Shown: positions 55,680 to 64,000 of the stretch, piece after piece | Position numbering within the stretch: the stretch's first letter is position 1 | How the letters are laid out: every line of letters starts with the position of its first letter | Assembly: GCF_026191115.1 (NCBI RefSeq) | Contig: NZ_JAPHOT010000001.1 | Location: forward strand, 2,113,501 to 2,177,500 | Length of the DNA stretch: 64,000 nt | DNA from: Legionella sp. PATHC035 | GTDB taxonomy: Bacteria; Pseudomonadota; Gammaproteobacteria; Legionellales; Legionellaceae | Direction of reading: 5' to 3' | Translations under genes and position numbers: made by a program | Notes under the pieces: generated by a model | Seen by the model: the letters and a program-made list of their open reading frames with translations, nothing else | What the model was told of the DNA's origin: nothing | Database searches by the model: none

Positions 55680-57056
55680 ATGAACTTACAAATTATTATT
55701 TTAGCTGCAGGACAAGGCAAACGAATGTATTCTAGTACCCCTAAAGTACTTCACCAAATTGCTGGGAAGCCTATGCTGACTCGGGTAGTAGAAACCGCAC
55801 AACAACTAAATCCTGATGTAATTCATGTTATATACGGTCATGGTGGTGAACAACTTAAGAACTCACTCCCTGACTTACCTGTGCATTGGGTCTATCAAGC
55901 AGAACAATTGGGTACTGGACATGCAGTCATGCAAGCCTTACCGTTTATTCCACCACAAACACAAGTACTTGTTTTATCTGCTGATGTACCACTTATTCAA
56001 GCAAATACGTTGCACGCTTTAATCGAATGCAGCAATACAGCAAATTCCTATAAATCCGTTTTGGCACTTTTGGTTGCTCATCTCGAAGATCCTAGCGGTC
56101 TTGGACGTATTATTAGAGACAACCAAGGTGAAGTTTCCATCATTGTAGAAGAAAAAGATGCAAATGAGCAAGAAAAGAATATAAAAGAAATTTATTCTGG
56201 GATTTGTTGCGCATTATCTGATGACTTGGCCTCTTGGCTGCCCAAACTGGGTAATGACAATGCTCAGTCTGAGTATTACCTAACGGAAATTATTGCTTTA
56301 GCGGTTGCCAGTCAAACCCCAATTAAAACACTGAGTGTAAAAGATAGCGCAGAAATTCAAGGTGTCAATAACCGGTTACAATTGCAGCAATTAGAACGCA
56401 TATGGCAGGTGCGACATGCAGAACAATTATTGCAGCAAGGGGTGATGCTTGCTGACGCCAATCGCGTTGATGTACGCGGTGAGTTAGTCTGTGGTAAAGA
56501 CGTATTCATTGATATTAACTGTGTATTTAAAGGAAAAGTAGTGCTTGGCGATGGCTGCTCTATAGGTCCTAATTGCGTACTCACCGATGTCAGTTTGGGA
56601 GCAGGTTGTGAGATTTATGCTAACAGTGTTTTAGAGGGGTGTACTATTGCGAATGATTGTACCATCGGCCCTTTTGCGCGCTTAAGAACAGGCACCGAAT
56701 TGGCGCCACACTGTAAGATAGGTAATTTTGTGGAAACCAAAAAGGCTGTATTTGATGAGGGTTCTAAGGCAAGTCATTTAAGCTATTTGGGTGATGTAAC
56801 TCTTGGAAAACAAGTGAATGTGGGGGCTGGTACGATTACCTGCAATTACGACGGAGTGAACAAACACAAAACCATTATTGAGGATGGCGTTTTTGTCGGT
56901 TCAGATACTCAGCTCGTTGCTCCAGTAACAGTTGGTGCCTATGCAACTATAGGCGCCGGCAGTACGATTCGTAAAAACGTACCCCCTGGTGAGTTGACAC
57001 TCACTGAATCAAGACAGAAAACGGTTTATGGCTGGAAGAGACCGGTGAAAAAATAA
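55680..57056 (+). CDS. glmU: Bifunctional GlmU (UDP-GlcNAc synthesis)
   Basis: 458 residues from the ATG at 55680; in-frame codons upstream are not family-like. N-terminal uridylyltransferase (LAAGQGKRMYSSTPKVLH, LGTGHAVMQA), C-terminal left-handed beta-helix acetyltransferase with hexapeptide repeats and N-Y-D-G-V-N-K-H. Supplies UDP-GlcNAc for peptidoglycan and LPS. Followed by a palindromic element, not by glmS, which is elsewhere. Confidence 0.97.
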   Translation: MNLQIIILAAGQGKRMYSSTPKVLHQIAGKPMLTRVVETAQQLNPDVIHVIYGHGGEQLKNSLPDLPVHWVYQAEQLGTGHAVMQALPFIPPQTQVLVLSADVPLIQANTLHALIECSNTANSYKSVLALLVAHLEDPSGLGRIIRDNQGEVSIIVEEKDANEQEKNIKEIYSGICCALSDDLASWLPKLGNDNAQSEYYLTEIIALAVASQTPIKTLSVKDSAEIQGVNNRLQLQQLERIWQVRHAEQLLQQGVMLADANRVDVRGELVCGKDVFIDINCVFKGKVVLGDGCSIGPNCVLTDVSLGAGCEIYANSVLEGCTIANDCTIGPFARLRTGTELAPHCKIGNFVETKKAVFDEGSKASHLSYLGDVTLGKQVNVGAGTITCNYDGVNKHKTIIEDGVFVGSDTQLVAPVTVGAYATIGAGSTIRKNVPPGELTLTESRQKTVYGWKRPVKK

Positions 57057-57073
57057 GTGCTCACGCTGGATGA

Positions 57074-57122
57074 CTGGAAAGTCAGATTTGCGCTCAACCC
57101 AAGCGAAAATCTGACTTTCCAG
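57074..57122. repeat. Inverted repeat after glmU
   Basis: 21-bp arms (57074-57094 and 57102-57122) with a single mismatch, starting ctggaaagtcag and ending ctgactttccag. Possible mRNA-stabilising or attenuating stem after glmU. The following 57140-57230 holds cgtcatcccgaagtagtgaggg and gagg tcgc-type short dispersed repeats, with no gene. Confidence 0.7.
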
Positions 57123-57233
57123 CCAAATTCAATGACACTCCTAAGCCCGTCATCCCGAAGTAGTGAGGGAGCTCCACTTTGTAGCACGTTGATTACTCTC
57201 TTGGATGACGTCAAAATCCTCCGAGGTCGCGCC

Positions 57234-58508
57234 TCAATCATACTGTAAAGCCAGTGACTTGTTTTTTTCCATATAAGCACAGAACCACAAAATAAATGGT
57301 AAAAAAATCAAGGCCATAAATAATTTATAATGCCAAACATTTGCTACTAAATTAATAATTTGATCATACGGATAGATGCCGCCGAATAGTAAACTATAGT
57401 CAATCAAACATAATAAAGAAGTAGAACAAAAATTAGCGATTAAAATACGTAGTGGACGATGAAAGCTCCATTTGGAATGTTTCAAATAATGGAGCAGCAT
57501 AGCATTACTGATAAACCCAATAAACAAGGTCAGAGAAGCAGTGGGTAATCTCTTCAACATAATGTAGTTGTAAAAAGGATTCAAATTAAAAAACGTTGGA
57601 GAGGGCAAGGCTACAAGCCCCATCAGTAAAACATCGAAGGTAAATTGGGTGGCAATGAGTATCAGGCATAATTTTAGATTGACTCGATAACCCCAAAGTT
57701 CACCGAGAATGGTACTAATTACTAGGGTAATGGGAAAAAATAATGAGCTTGCCGAGAGCACCATATATTTATTGATAATGGTTACTATTCTGTATTCGCA
57801 TGCCAAACAAATAAGCATGACCACAATCGCAATACAAATAAAGTAATGATATAAGGGTAACTCCTCTCTGCCGCGGTCAGGAAAAAATAAGTTTTGGTGT
57901 TTCAATAATAAAGTCAGATAGAAAACACCGATAAGCAGCAGTATCAGTGAGGTAATCATCAATGAATCAATAAAAATGAGTTTGAAACTTTGAAGATGGG
58001 TTCCAGAAAATAAGAGAAAAAAGTCCAGTCCAAAAAAACTGATGCCACCTAATACTGCAAGAAGCATGCATTGCTTGGGAGTGGGTGACGATTTACTGGA
58101 TTTAGGATAAACCAAGAGATGGGGCAGGTAAAAGCTCAAGGCAAAAGCAATCGTGGTGGCAAAGAACTTTTTAGGTATGTCTTCAAAAATAATTTGATAA
58201 ACCGAATTATCATGCATGTACTCCGCTGCGGGTAAATTGATTAGGACATAAACGCCAATACAATAGAGATACAAGGTCATTAGAGACATATTGAGCATGT
58301 GTCTTTGCTCTTTAATCGTGCAATTTCTTAATGCTAATAAATACAAGCCTGCTATAAGTGGGCAGATTAAACCATTTACAGAAAATATTAGCCCTTGAAT
58401 AAGTACAATTTTAAAAGAGACATTGATTAATAAAATCAGGGAGGTAATTACACCTACAGTCAGAAACAAAAAACAGCGTGAATGCTGTGAAGGCAATGAT
58501 TGATTCAT
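57234..58508 (-). CDS. VUT/DUF165-like multi-pass membrane protein
   Basis: 424 residues from the ATG at 58508 (open frame continues to 58598). About 12 membrane helices in two halves. In the second half S-A-S-S-L-F-F-P-I-T-L-V-I-S followed by I-L-G-E-L-W-G-Y-R matches the VUT (queuosine-precursor-transporter, YhhQ) pattern of a Pro-rich loop and E-x-x-G; L-P-T-A-S-L-T-L-F-I-G also fits. VUT proteins are usually half this size; the N-terminal half is extra. Transport of a queuosine-type precursor is inference only. Confidence 0.5.
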   Translation of the reverse strand: MNQSLPSQHSRCFLFLTVGVITSLILLINVSFKIVLIQGLIFSVNGLICPLIAGLYLLALRNCTIKEQRHMLNMSLMTLYLYCIGVYVLINLPAAEYMHDNSVYQIIFEDIPKKFFATTIAFALSFYLPHLLVYPKSSKSSPTPKQCMLLAVLGGISFFGLDFFLLFSGTHLQSFKLIFIDSLMITSLILLLIGVFYLTLLLKHQNLFFPDRGREELPLYHYFICIAIVVMLICLACEYRIVTIINKYMVLSASSLFFPITLVISTILGELWGYRVNLKLCLILIATQFTFDVLLMGLVALPSPTFFNLNPFYNYIMLKRLPTASLTLFIGFISNAMLLHYLKHSKWSFHRPLRILIANFCSTSLLCLIDYSLLFGGIYPYDQIINLVANVWHYKLFMALIFLPFILWFCAYMEKNKSLALQYD

Positions 58509-58665
58509 ATTTATCGGATTTCCATAATTGTTCCTTGGCCTGTGCTGATAATTGCCCTGTAATGAACTAATTCGCGCGTAAATATAACACCATTGCATTT
58601 AATATGGCAATAGTTGGCCAGTTTTGCTTAAGGCAGGGATTCTGTGGGCTTAAAAACGGAATTTT

Positions 58666-59895
58666 TTATAGAAAACAGGCATAAATTAAAATGTTCACGA
58701 GAGTAAGAGGAGCGCCGATTTTTATGAATTCAAAGAAACCAAAGCCTCTAACACCTCTTTTCTCACAATTTTGAATGATAATAATATTACTTGCTGCTCC
58801 TAAAATTGATAAATTGCCTGCAATGGTACTTCCTGCCGCTAAAGCCAATAAACTTGAATCAGAAACACAATGGTGCAGGAGTAGTGGTAAATATAAGACG
58901 ACTAACGGCACATTGGAAATAAATTGACTTAGAATGATGCTGATTATCAAGATAACAGGAACTGCTGTAACCGAAAGTTGAGCATGATTGATTCGCGTTT
59001 GAAAGAAACCACTATCCCATACGCTTTGCATCAGAATAAAAATACTCGCGAAAAAAATCAAAGTGCCCCAATCCAAACGTTTGAGGAGTTCCCATCGGAG
59101 TTTACTAAAAAAAATTGGCAAGGATGAGATAAGTGCCAGGTAACTAAAATTTAAGTGGATAGGTGATTGTATGGATTCAAAAATTATTTTAAGACTGATT
59201 AGAAAAAAGAAAATGATGAGGCTCAATCGAACTAGGGTTATTGTATGATGATCATTGACAGACTTAGGAATAGGCTTTTCTATAGGTTCATTTAGGATTT
59301 CTCGATATAAAAAATAAATAAAAAAATAAGTAATGATAAGATTTATTACAGTGGGTAATGCCAAGAGTCTTATGAATTGAAAAAAAGGCGATGGCATGTT
59401 TCCTTTTACAGCAATCAATAAATTTTGTGGATTACCGATGGGAGTGAGCGTACTGCCAATAGTGATTGAAAAGGCCAGTGCAAAAAGTAGCGGTTTAATT
59501 AACTTTTTATGTGATTGACACAATTGGAGAATAATGGGGGTGCCGATGATGGCAATTGTATCATTCATAAGCAAAGAAGCACTTAAGCCCAGAATAAACA
59601 GAATAACGATTAAAGCCTGTTTTCCTGTGTGGGCATGAAAAAATATTCTATCAGTTAGCTGTTCTAGATAACCACTGTCTTCGGCTGCTTGGGCGATGAA
59701 AAAAACCCCAAACAGATAGAGCATCACCTCCGGTTCAATTGCGGCAATTGCCTGAATTGGAGTGATTTGCCGCAATAATAGCGCTAATGCAGCACCTACC
59801 GTAGTTATTAGCCAAATGGGAATGATGACATGACTCATTCTACGAATAGCAATTCCAATTAAGGTGATGAAAAGAATCAGGATTGCTGCAGGCAT
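58666..59895 (-). CDS. SLC13/ArsB-type anion permease
   Basis: 409 residues, about 11-12 membrane helices. Ion transporter (CitMHS/ArsB-NhaD superfamily) layout: L-L-M-N-D-T-I-A-I-I-G-T-P in the first half and G-S-T-L-T-P-I-G-N-P-Q-N-L-L-I nearby, then F-I-S-N-V-P-L-V-V-L-Y and A-A-G-S-T-I-A-G-N in the second. These are the conserved loops of di/tricarboxylate or arsenite-type carriers. Substrate unknown. Followed 20 bp upstream by the effector-like 59916 gene, which may share a transcript. Confidence 0.85.
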   Translation of the reverse strand: MPAAILILFITLIGIAIRRMSHVIIPIWLITTVGAALALLLRQITPIQAIAAIEPEVMLYLFGVFFIAQAAEDSGYLEQLTDRIFFHAHTGKQALIVILFILGLSASLLMNDTIAIIGTPIILQLCQSHKKLIKPLLFALAFSITIGSTLTPIGNPQNLLIAVKGNMPSPFFQFIRLLALPTVINLIITYFFIYFLYREILNEPIEKPIPKSVNDHHTITLVRLSLIIFFFLISLKIIFESIQSPIHLNFSYLALISSLPIFFSKLRWELLKRLDWGTLIFFASIFILMQSVWDSGFFQTRINHAQLSVTAVPVILIISIILSQFISNVPLVVLYLPLLLHHCVSDSSLLALAAGSTIAGNLSILGAASNIIIIQNCEKRGVRGFGFFEFIKIGAPLTLVNILIYACFL

Positions 59896-59915
59896 TCTTT
59901 AATCACCTTAATTGA

Positions 59916-61661
59916 TTAGTTGTATTCGAGTGACGCATATTCCTGTGATGATTGCGAGGCAGATAGTTCTTCATTTTTCGGTGGTAGGCTACCAGCATTA
60001 CCTACGAGCTTAGGGCGCTGTTTGGTAGAAAATAAACTGTTGGCGGTGATTAAAGTCCCAGTTTTTTGGGGAATTAATCGTTTCGCATCTGTCACCGAGG
60101 GTGCTCTTACTGTTTTCAAATCATCTGCAGGAGGCAGAACTTTAGTTAGCGACTCAGGGGGAAGCTCAATGATCCTGCCTGTTTCATGTAAACCCACTTT
60201 CGAATTTCCTTTTGCCAAGATGACCTCGTAAGCTACATTGTTTCGTTCTAGCCATAATTTAAGTGCAGTAACAAACGTCCAAAAGTCTTCCTTTTTACTC
60301 AAGGATAATAGAAATTCAGATAATTTTATAGGTAAGCCGAACCGGTAGTTTAATAAAACCGGAAGGGTATATTTAACAGTGGCAGCAATAGGCTTATGCG
60401 CTGTGGTAAGTGATTTAACTGGTTTTGCCGCTTCCACTATCTCTAGAATGTAGAGTAAATCACTGCGTATGTCAGGCCAAAATTGTTTAATCACAGGATC
60501 ATTGACTGCATTTTTAGGGCTAAGAAACATATTGGGTAAAAGAACTCTTGCCGTTTTCTTGAAAAAACCGGGTTGTGTGACTTGTACTTGCTCTAAATCA
60601 CTTTCTAGTATGTTCGTCAAGAATTTAAAAACGGTGGATAGAGGGATGAATGGTTTTGAGCCTGGTGGCTGTTTAAAATCAATAGGTATTCTTTTCATCA
60701 ATCCTGCAAACGCAACATCAACAGCAAATCGTTTCATACGATCAAAAATAACTAAAGGGTCGACAGGTATTGCGCCTTTTGCGGATCGAACTAAGGGTAA
60801 AGCCATGTACGATGCAAGATTAATATGTGTCAAAAGGAGTAAATGGCGTAAGGTTCTGAGGTAAAGATAAGGAGGAGTTCCCACCGTGGACTCAAGCCCA
60901 TAATCCATCAAAGTTGACGCGGCGGTGTAGGTTAAACCCAAAGACAGTATCGATTCTGACTTCATGGCCTTATGCCGCTCGCAGCGTTCTGGTGTGGCCA
61001 TACGCGTAATATATTCACCATAAAAATAGATGGCTAATACCCAAGAAATTTGTTCGCCACCATAAGGAAATTTGCTAATTCCCCAAAGTAAGAGATCATT
61101 TAGCATCAATACTAAAGGCTCACGCAGAGAACCTTTAAATTTACGTTTAAAATTACAATCTTCTTCTGTTTCGCCGCAGAGGGTTGGAGGCGGAGGAGTC
61201 TGTTTTCCTTTGTGTTCATTAAAAGCTGAGGAACCAAATACATCAAGAGCCAAAGTATGTGCTATTAATTTAGGTGCTTGTCTGTAGGTATATGCCTGAA
61301 CTCCATAGTTTATTAAAGCCAAAGTCGGTAAAACTAAGGAGTAGGGTGACAGCCCAGTTGTTGAATCTTCTTGATAGTTCTGGCGAACGTAGTTTTGTAT
61401 TCCGTTGTTGACAAAATGTACTGTAGCTACGGGTAAAACATCATAGAAAAGTATATTTCCTGCTCCATTGACGATTTTCATCACTGGCGGCGTAACTACA
61501 GCAGGAATCGCCTCACGTAAAGCTAAAACTTGCTCAACTACATAAAATGCTGTATTCGCAGCATAGGTTATGGTTTGCTTTATCGGTGCATTATTCCAAA
61601 CCCATGTTGCTCCATTGCCAAATGATTTGGCTCCATTAACGGTAGATGTCCACCAGCTCAT
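59916..61661 (-). CDS. Large hypothetical protein, effector candidate
   Basis: 581 residues, very good Shine-Dalgarno (GGGAGGG). No family recognised. Hydrophobic segments around residues 60-80, 105-125, 185-215 and 235-255 suggest membrane association; the C-terminal 150 residues are polar with a run rich in P, S and E (S-S-Q-E-Y-A-S-L-E-Y-N at the very end), a pattern like Dot/Icm translocation signals. No signal peptide. It ends 20 bp before the anion permease gene. Function unknown. Confidence 0.65.
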   Translation of the reverse strand: MSWWTSTVNGAKSFGNGATWVWNNAPIKQTITYAANTAFYVVEQVLALREAIPAVVTPPVMKIVNGAGNILFYDVLPVATVHFVNNGIQNYVRQNYQEDSTTGLSPYSLVLPTLALINYGVQAYTYRQAPKLIAHTLALDVFGSSAFNEHKGKQTPPPPTLCGETEEDCNFKRKFKGSLREPLVLMLNDLLLWGISKFPYGGEQISWVLAIYFYGEYITRMATPERCERHKAMKSESILSLGLTYTAASTLMDYGLESTVGTPPYLYLRTLRHLLLLTHINLASYMALPLVRSAKGAIPVDPLVIFDRMKRFAVDVAFAGLMKRIPIDFKQPPGSKPFIPLSTVFKFLTNILESDLEQVQVTQPGFFKKTARVLLPNMFLSPKNAVNDPVIKQFWPDIRSDLLYILEIVEAAKPVKSLTTAHKPIAATVKYTLPVLLNYRFGLPIKLSEFLLSLSKKEDFWTFVTALKLWLERNNVAYEVILAKGNSKVGLHETGRIIELPPESLTKVLPPADDLKTVRAPSVTDAKRLIPQKTGTLITANSLFSTKQRPKLVGNAGSLPPKNEELSASQSSQEYASLEYN

Positions 61662-61800
61662 ATGTTTGCCCTCCCTGCAACAACGAAATTTTATTGTAGG
61701 GGTAAAAATTCAGAAATGCTAGTCTTTTTCTCATGAAGCGCAGGAACATAACATGTTGCTACGATTCTATTAAGATCAATTTGTCTAAAAACAAAGTGGG

Positions 61801-62640
61801 TTATTCTTTATCTTTCAGCTCAACGATTTCAATGTCATTACTGATTAATTGACTCTTCCAGGGCAAGTCATGATAAGTTTGACCTTTTTGCAGGGGTAAG
61901 ATGGGGTATTTGATCACATCAAAAAAGGGGGACAGATCAAAGTCGCTAGGGGTATAAAGACGGGGATTTCGGTGGATTAAGGCATAGCCTGTTTTATCTT
62001 TTTTTATCAGCGGCAAAATAGGGTAGTTTACCGATTGAAACACATAAGCAATCATCGAAGAACATATATCCTCTGTGGGTTGCAACATATTGTGCTGGAA
62101 TAAAGAAGAGCGCCACTTACGTGGAAAAAAACTCCAAGGAAAAATAAAGCGTGCCAGATCAAAAAGATGCCTTAAACTGTAGTATTTGCCAATTTTATGA
62201 ATGGCGGCAGCAATCACTTTTTCTTTATCCTCGGGGAGAAGTAAGGACGGTCTTAAAATGCGGATGTGATCATTTTTATATTCATCAACACAGGAAATGC
62301 GAGTTCCTTCGCCAAGGACACTCTCTATGATGAGCTGATCTGAAGTCAGATTTGGAGAATTTTTTTGTACTATTTCACGTAAAGACGGATCAGTAATGTC
62401 CTCAAGGCGCCCAATATATAAAGCAGCGTGAGTCCAGGTACTTTCGGAAATGAGGCGAATAATATTACCCATACGGGTATGGCTTTCTACCAAGAGCACA
62501 TCTCCAGGTTTTATTTCCTGGGTGAATTGCTCGAAATCATACAGATAGGTTCTTTTGGTTACGTTATCTTCCTTTGATAAAAATTGGTAACATTTTAATA
62601 AAATGAAATTTATAAAAGTGTTTCTAGTGCTTTCTTTCAT
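61801..62640 (-). CDS. Permuted papain-like (YiiX/NlpC-P60 type) cysteine enzyme
   Basis: 279 residues. Permuted NlpC/P60-like fold, the YiiX/YebB group: I-K-P-G-D-V-L-L-V-E-S, catalytic His71 in STWTHAALYIG, and Cys193 in EDICSSMIAY, with a hydrophobic His-Cys order typical of the permuted family. Usually a cell-wall or lipid amidase/acylase; Legionella uses papain-like effectors on host ubiquitin or lipids. No signal peptide or lipobox. Stand-alone minus-strand gene next to a repeat block. Confidence 0.75.
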   Translation of the reverse strand: MKESTRNTFINFILLKCYQFLSKEDNVTKRTYLYDFEQFTQEIKPGDVLLVESHTRMGNIIRLISESTWTHAALYIGRLEDITDPSLREIVQKNSPNLTSDQLIIESVLGEGTRISCVDEYKNDHIRILRPSLLLPEDKEKVIAAAIHKIGKYYSLRHLFDLARFIFPWSFFPRKWRSSLFQHNMLQPTEDICSSMIAYVFQSVNYPILPLIKKDKTGYALIHRNPRLYTPSDFDLSPFFDVIKYPILPLQKGQTYHDLPWKSQLISNDIEIVELKDKE

Positions 62641-63281
62641 TGTTGTTGTCCGTAACTTATATTTTTATCCAACCCTCATCCGCCCTGCGGGCACCTTCTC
62701 CCCTGGGGGAGAAGGGATATCTCTTAGCTTAATGGCAGTGGCGTAATTGTTCACAGCCATCAATGATGCAATATTCCCTCTACCCCTTGTGGGACAGAGC
62801 TGAGGTGTGCGCCCTCAATTTCTCATCCGCCTGCGGGCACCTTCTCCCTTGGGGAGAAGGGATATCTCTTAGCTTAATGACAGTGGCGTAATTGTTCACA
62901 GCCATCAATGATGCAATATTCCCTCTACCCCTTGTGGGACAGAGCTGAGGTGTGCGCCCTCAATTTCTCATCCGCCTGCGGGCACCTTCTCCCTTGGGGA
63001 GAAGGGATATCTCTTAGCTTAATGACAGTGGCGTAATTGTTCACAGCCATCAATGATGCAATATTCCCTCTACCCCTTGTGGGACAGAGCTGAGGTGTGC
63101 GCCCTCAATTTCTCATCCGCCTGCGGGCACCTTCTCCCTTGGGGAGAAGGGATATCTCTTAGCTTAGTGACAGTGGCGTAATTGTTCACAGCCATCAATG
63201 ATGCAATATCCCCTCTCCCACAGGTGGGAGAGGGGTAGGGGTGAGGGTGTTCTTCTTCCCCTATAGAGAAAAAAAATTCTC
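62641..63281. repeat. Repeat block: REP elements and 145-bp tandem repeat
   Basis: No gene. Starts with a REP element (62670-62716) like those at 10279 and 41461. From 62692 a unit of about 145 bp (145-146) repeats three times (62692-62837, 62838-62982, 62983-63127) with near-identical sequence, plus a fourth partial copy (63128 to about 63210). Each contains cttctcccttggggagaag and ends in a REP-like palindrome; the last copy runs into another REP element (63205-63247). It lies between the papain-like gene and nth. Confidence 0.9.
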
Positions 63282-63914
63282 TTATAAATTCTTATCCGCG
63301 TACTCACAAAGCTCCTGGATGATGCATGTCTTGCAGTGAGGGCTTCGTGCCGTACACACGTATCGTCCATGCAAAACCAGCCAATGATGGGCATCTTTTA
63401 AAAATTCAGGATCTATGTTTTTTACGAGTGCTTTTTCCACCGCTAAAGGGGTTTTCCCTTTAGCAAGTCCAGTCCGATTTGCTACTCGAAAAATATGGGT
63501 GTCTACTGCAACAGTGGGTTCACCAAAGGCTGTATTTAGAATGACATTGGCGGTTTTGCGCCCCACTCCAGGTAGAGACTCCAATTCTTCACGTCCATTG
63601 GGAACTTGTCCATCATACTTTTTAACCAACAAAGCACAGGTTTTGATAATATTTTGTGCTTTGCTGTTATAAAGACCGATTGATTTAATATATTCCTTTA
63701 ATTGTTCCAGTCCCAAATCTAGAATATCTTGAGGCGAGTTGGCAACAGAAAATAATTTAGCGGTTGCTTTATTGACGCCAGCATCCGTTGCTTGTGCTGA
63801 TAAAATGACCGCGATTAATAACTCAAAGGGAGAATGATAAACTAATTCAGTCGTTGGATGAGGATTTTGCTCACGAAAGCGTACAAAAATTTCTCGACGT
63901 TTTAGCTTATTCAT
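63282..63914 (-). CDS. nth: Endonuclease III
   Basis: 210 residues. Excises oxidised pyrimidines; DNA glycosylase/AP-lyase. Helix-hairpin-helix LPGVGRKTANVIL with catalytic Lys, catalytic Asp in V-D-T-H-I-F-R, and iron-sulphur Cys pattern C-x6-C-x2-C-x5-C (CTARSPHCKTCIIQELC). Its ATG overlaps the preceding stop as ATGA (63911-63914), linking it to the partial gene at the right edge. Confidence 0.97.
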   Translation of the reverse strand: MNKLKRREIFVRFREQNPHPTTELVYHSPFELLIAVILSAQATDAGVNKATAKLFSVANSPQDILDLGLEQLKEYIKSIGLYNSKAQNIIKTCALLVKKYDGQVPNGREELESLPGVGRKTANVILNTAFGEPTVAVDTHIFRVANRTGLAKGKTPLAVEKALVKNIDPEFLKDAHHWLVLHGRYVCTARSPHCKTCIIQELCEYADKNL

Positions 63915-64000
63915 AATTTTTTCGCTTTTACACGTGCCAATGCTTGTTGAATGTAGTCTTGCTTAGCCTGTATGTCTTGAGTTTTATCTGCTTTCAAAGC
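63911..64000 (-). CDS. rnfB: C-terminal end of a probable RnfB/RsxB electron-transport subunit (cut by window edge)
   Basis: 30 codons of minus-strand reading frame enter from the right edge and end in a TGA that overlaps the nth start (ATGA). The tail (A-L-x-R-V-K-A-K-K-L) is charged and helical, as in the C-terminus of RnfB-type proteins, and the rnf-nth arrangement is common in Gammaproteobacteria. The identity is inferred mainly from context. Confidence 0.5.
   Translation of the reverse strand, partial: ALKADKTQDIQAKQDYIQQALARVKAKKL

Noticed and set aside
62692..63210. CRISPR array
   Set aside because: Units are 145 bp, contiguous and lack unique spacers; no cas genes are near.
1..64000. 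tRNA or rRNA genes
   Set aside because: No convincing T-loop plus acceptor pairing or conserved rRNA sequence was found by eye; a tRNAscan run would settle this.

Overview
The window looks like a piece of a Legionella chromosome. A major-outer-membrane-protein relative of the Legionella porin family (39566-40576) is genus-typical, the DNA is AT-rich throughout, and several cytoplasmic-looking proteins of eukaryotic flavour or with no recognisable family (LRR protein, plant-type Deg protease, permuted papain-like enzyme, coiled-coil/membrane proteins with acidic tails) resemble the Dot/Icm effector candidates typical of that genus. I cannot name the species from sequence alone. No rRNA, tRNA, CRISPR array, phage or transposase gene was recognised.

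Layout. 1-2524: the 3' end of an msrB-msrA fusion, a GNAT acetyltransferase and an MFS transporter. 2525-4358: two tandem paralogous genes for small secreted Ala/Thr/Val-rich proteins, each with its own similar promoter and a hairpin. 4359-7786: ubiE-ubiJ-ubiB-tatA-tatB on the minus strand (ubiquinone synthesis and Tat export). 7991-11806: an unknown protein, a DUF2975/HTH pair, DUF1841 and a LysE exporter. 11937-17935: a four-haem c-type cytochrome followed by a caa3-type oxidase operon coxB-coxA-ctaG-coxC. 18074-21651: an accessory patch with a BspA-type LRR protein, a decayed gene and a Deg9-like protease. 21965-26839: the conserved mnmG-rsmG-parA-parB block. 27058-28335: coiled-coil membrane protein. 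28538-35736: a complete MoxR/Bat operon (moxR, DUF58, DUF4381, batA, batB, batC, batD) in which batC carries 35 copies of a 15-bp repeat. 35949-40576: HEPN-like protein, a tRNA dihydrouridine synthase, an O-antigen-ligase-like protein and the porin. 40651-45909: pteridine reductase, then MidA-like methyltransferase, an aberrant PTPS-family protein, priA and a thioesterase. 45996-48493: a tightly overlapping four-gene operon (arginase-fold enzyme, SMR subunit, GNAT/FemAB-like transferase, SMR subunit), the best candidate for an undescribed system. 48622-53225: rppH, ptsP, lgt, thyA. 53575-63914: ansA, glmU, two transporters, three effector-like genes, a 145-bp tandem repeat, nth, and the tail of a probable rnfB at the right edge.

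How parts work together. UbiE/J/B make and modify the quinone that feeds respiration, while the multihaem cytochrome and caa3 oxidase take electrons to oxygen. ParA/ParB with MnmG/RsmG form a chromosome-segregation and RNA-modification block usually found near the origin. The Bat operon is an envelope/stress module. In the 46-48 kb operon an inference is that a small amine-containing compound is hydrolysed or acylated and moved by a heterodimeric SMR pump. Start codons were re-chosen where Shine-Dalgarno sequences or ATGA overlaps decided them; these choices are noted per gene.
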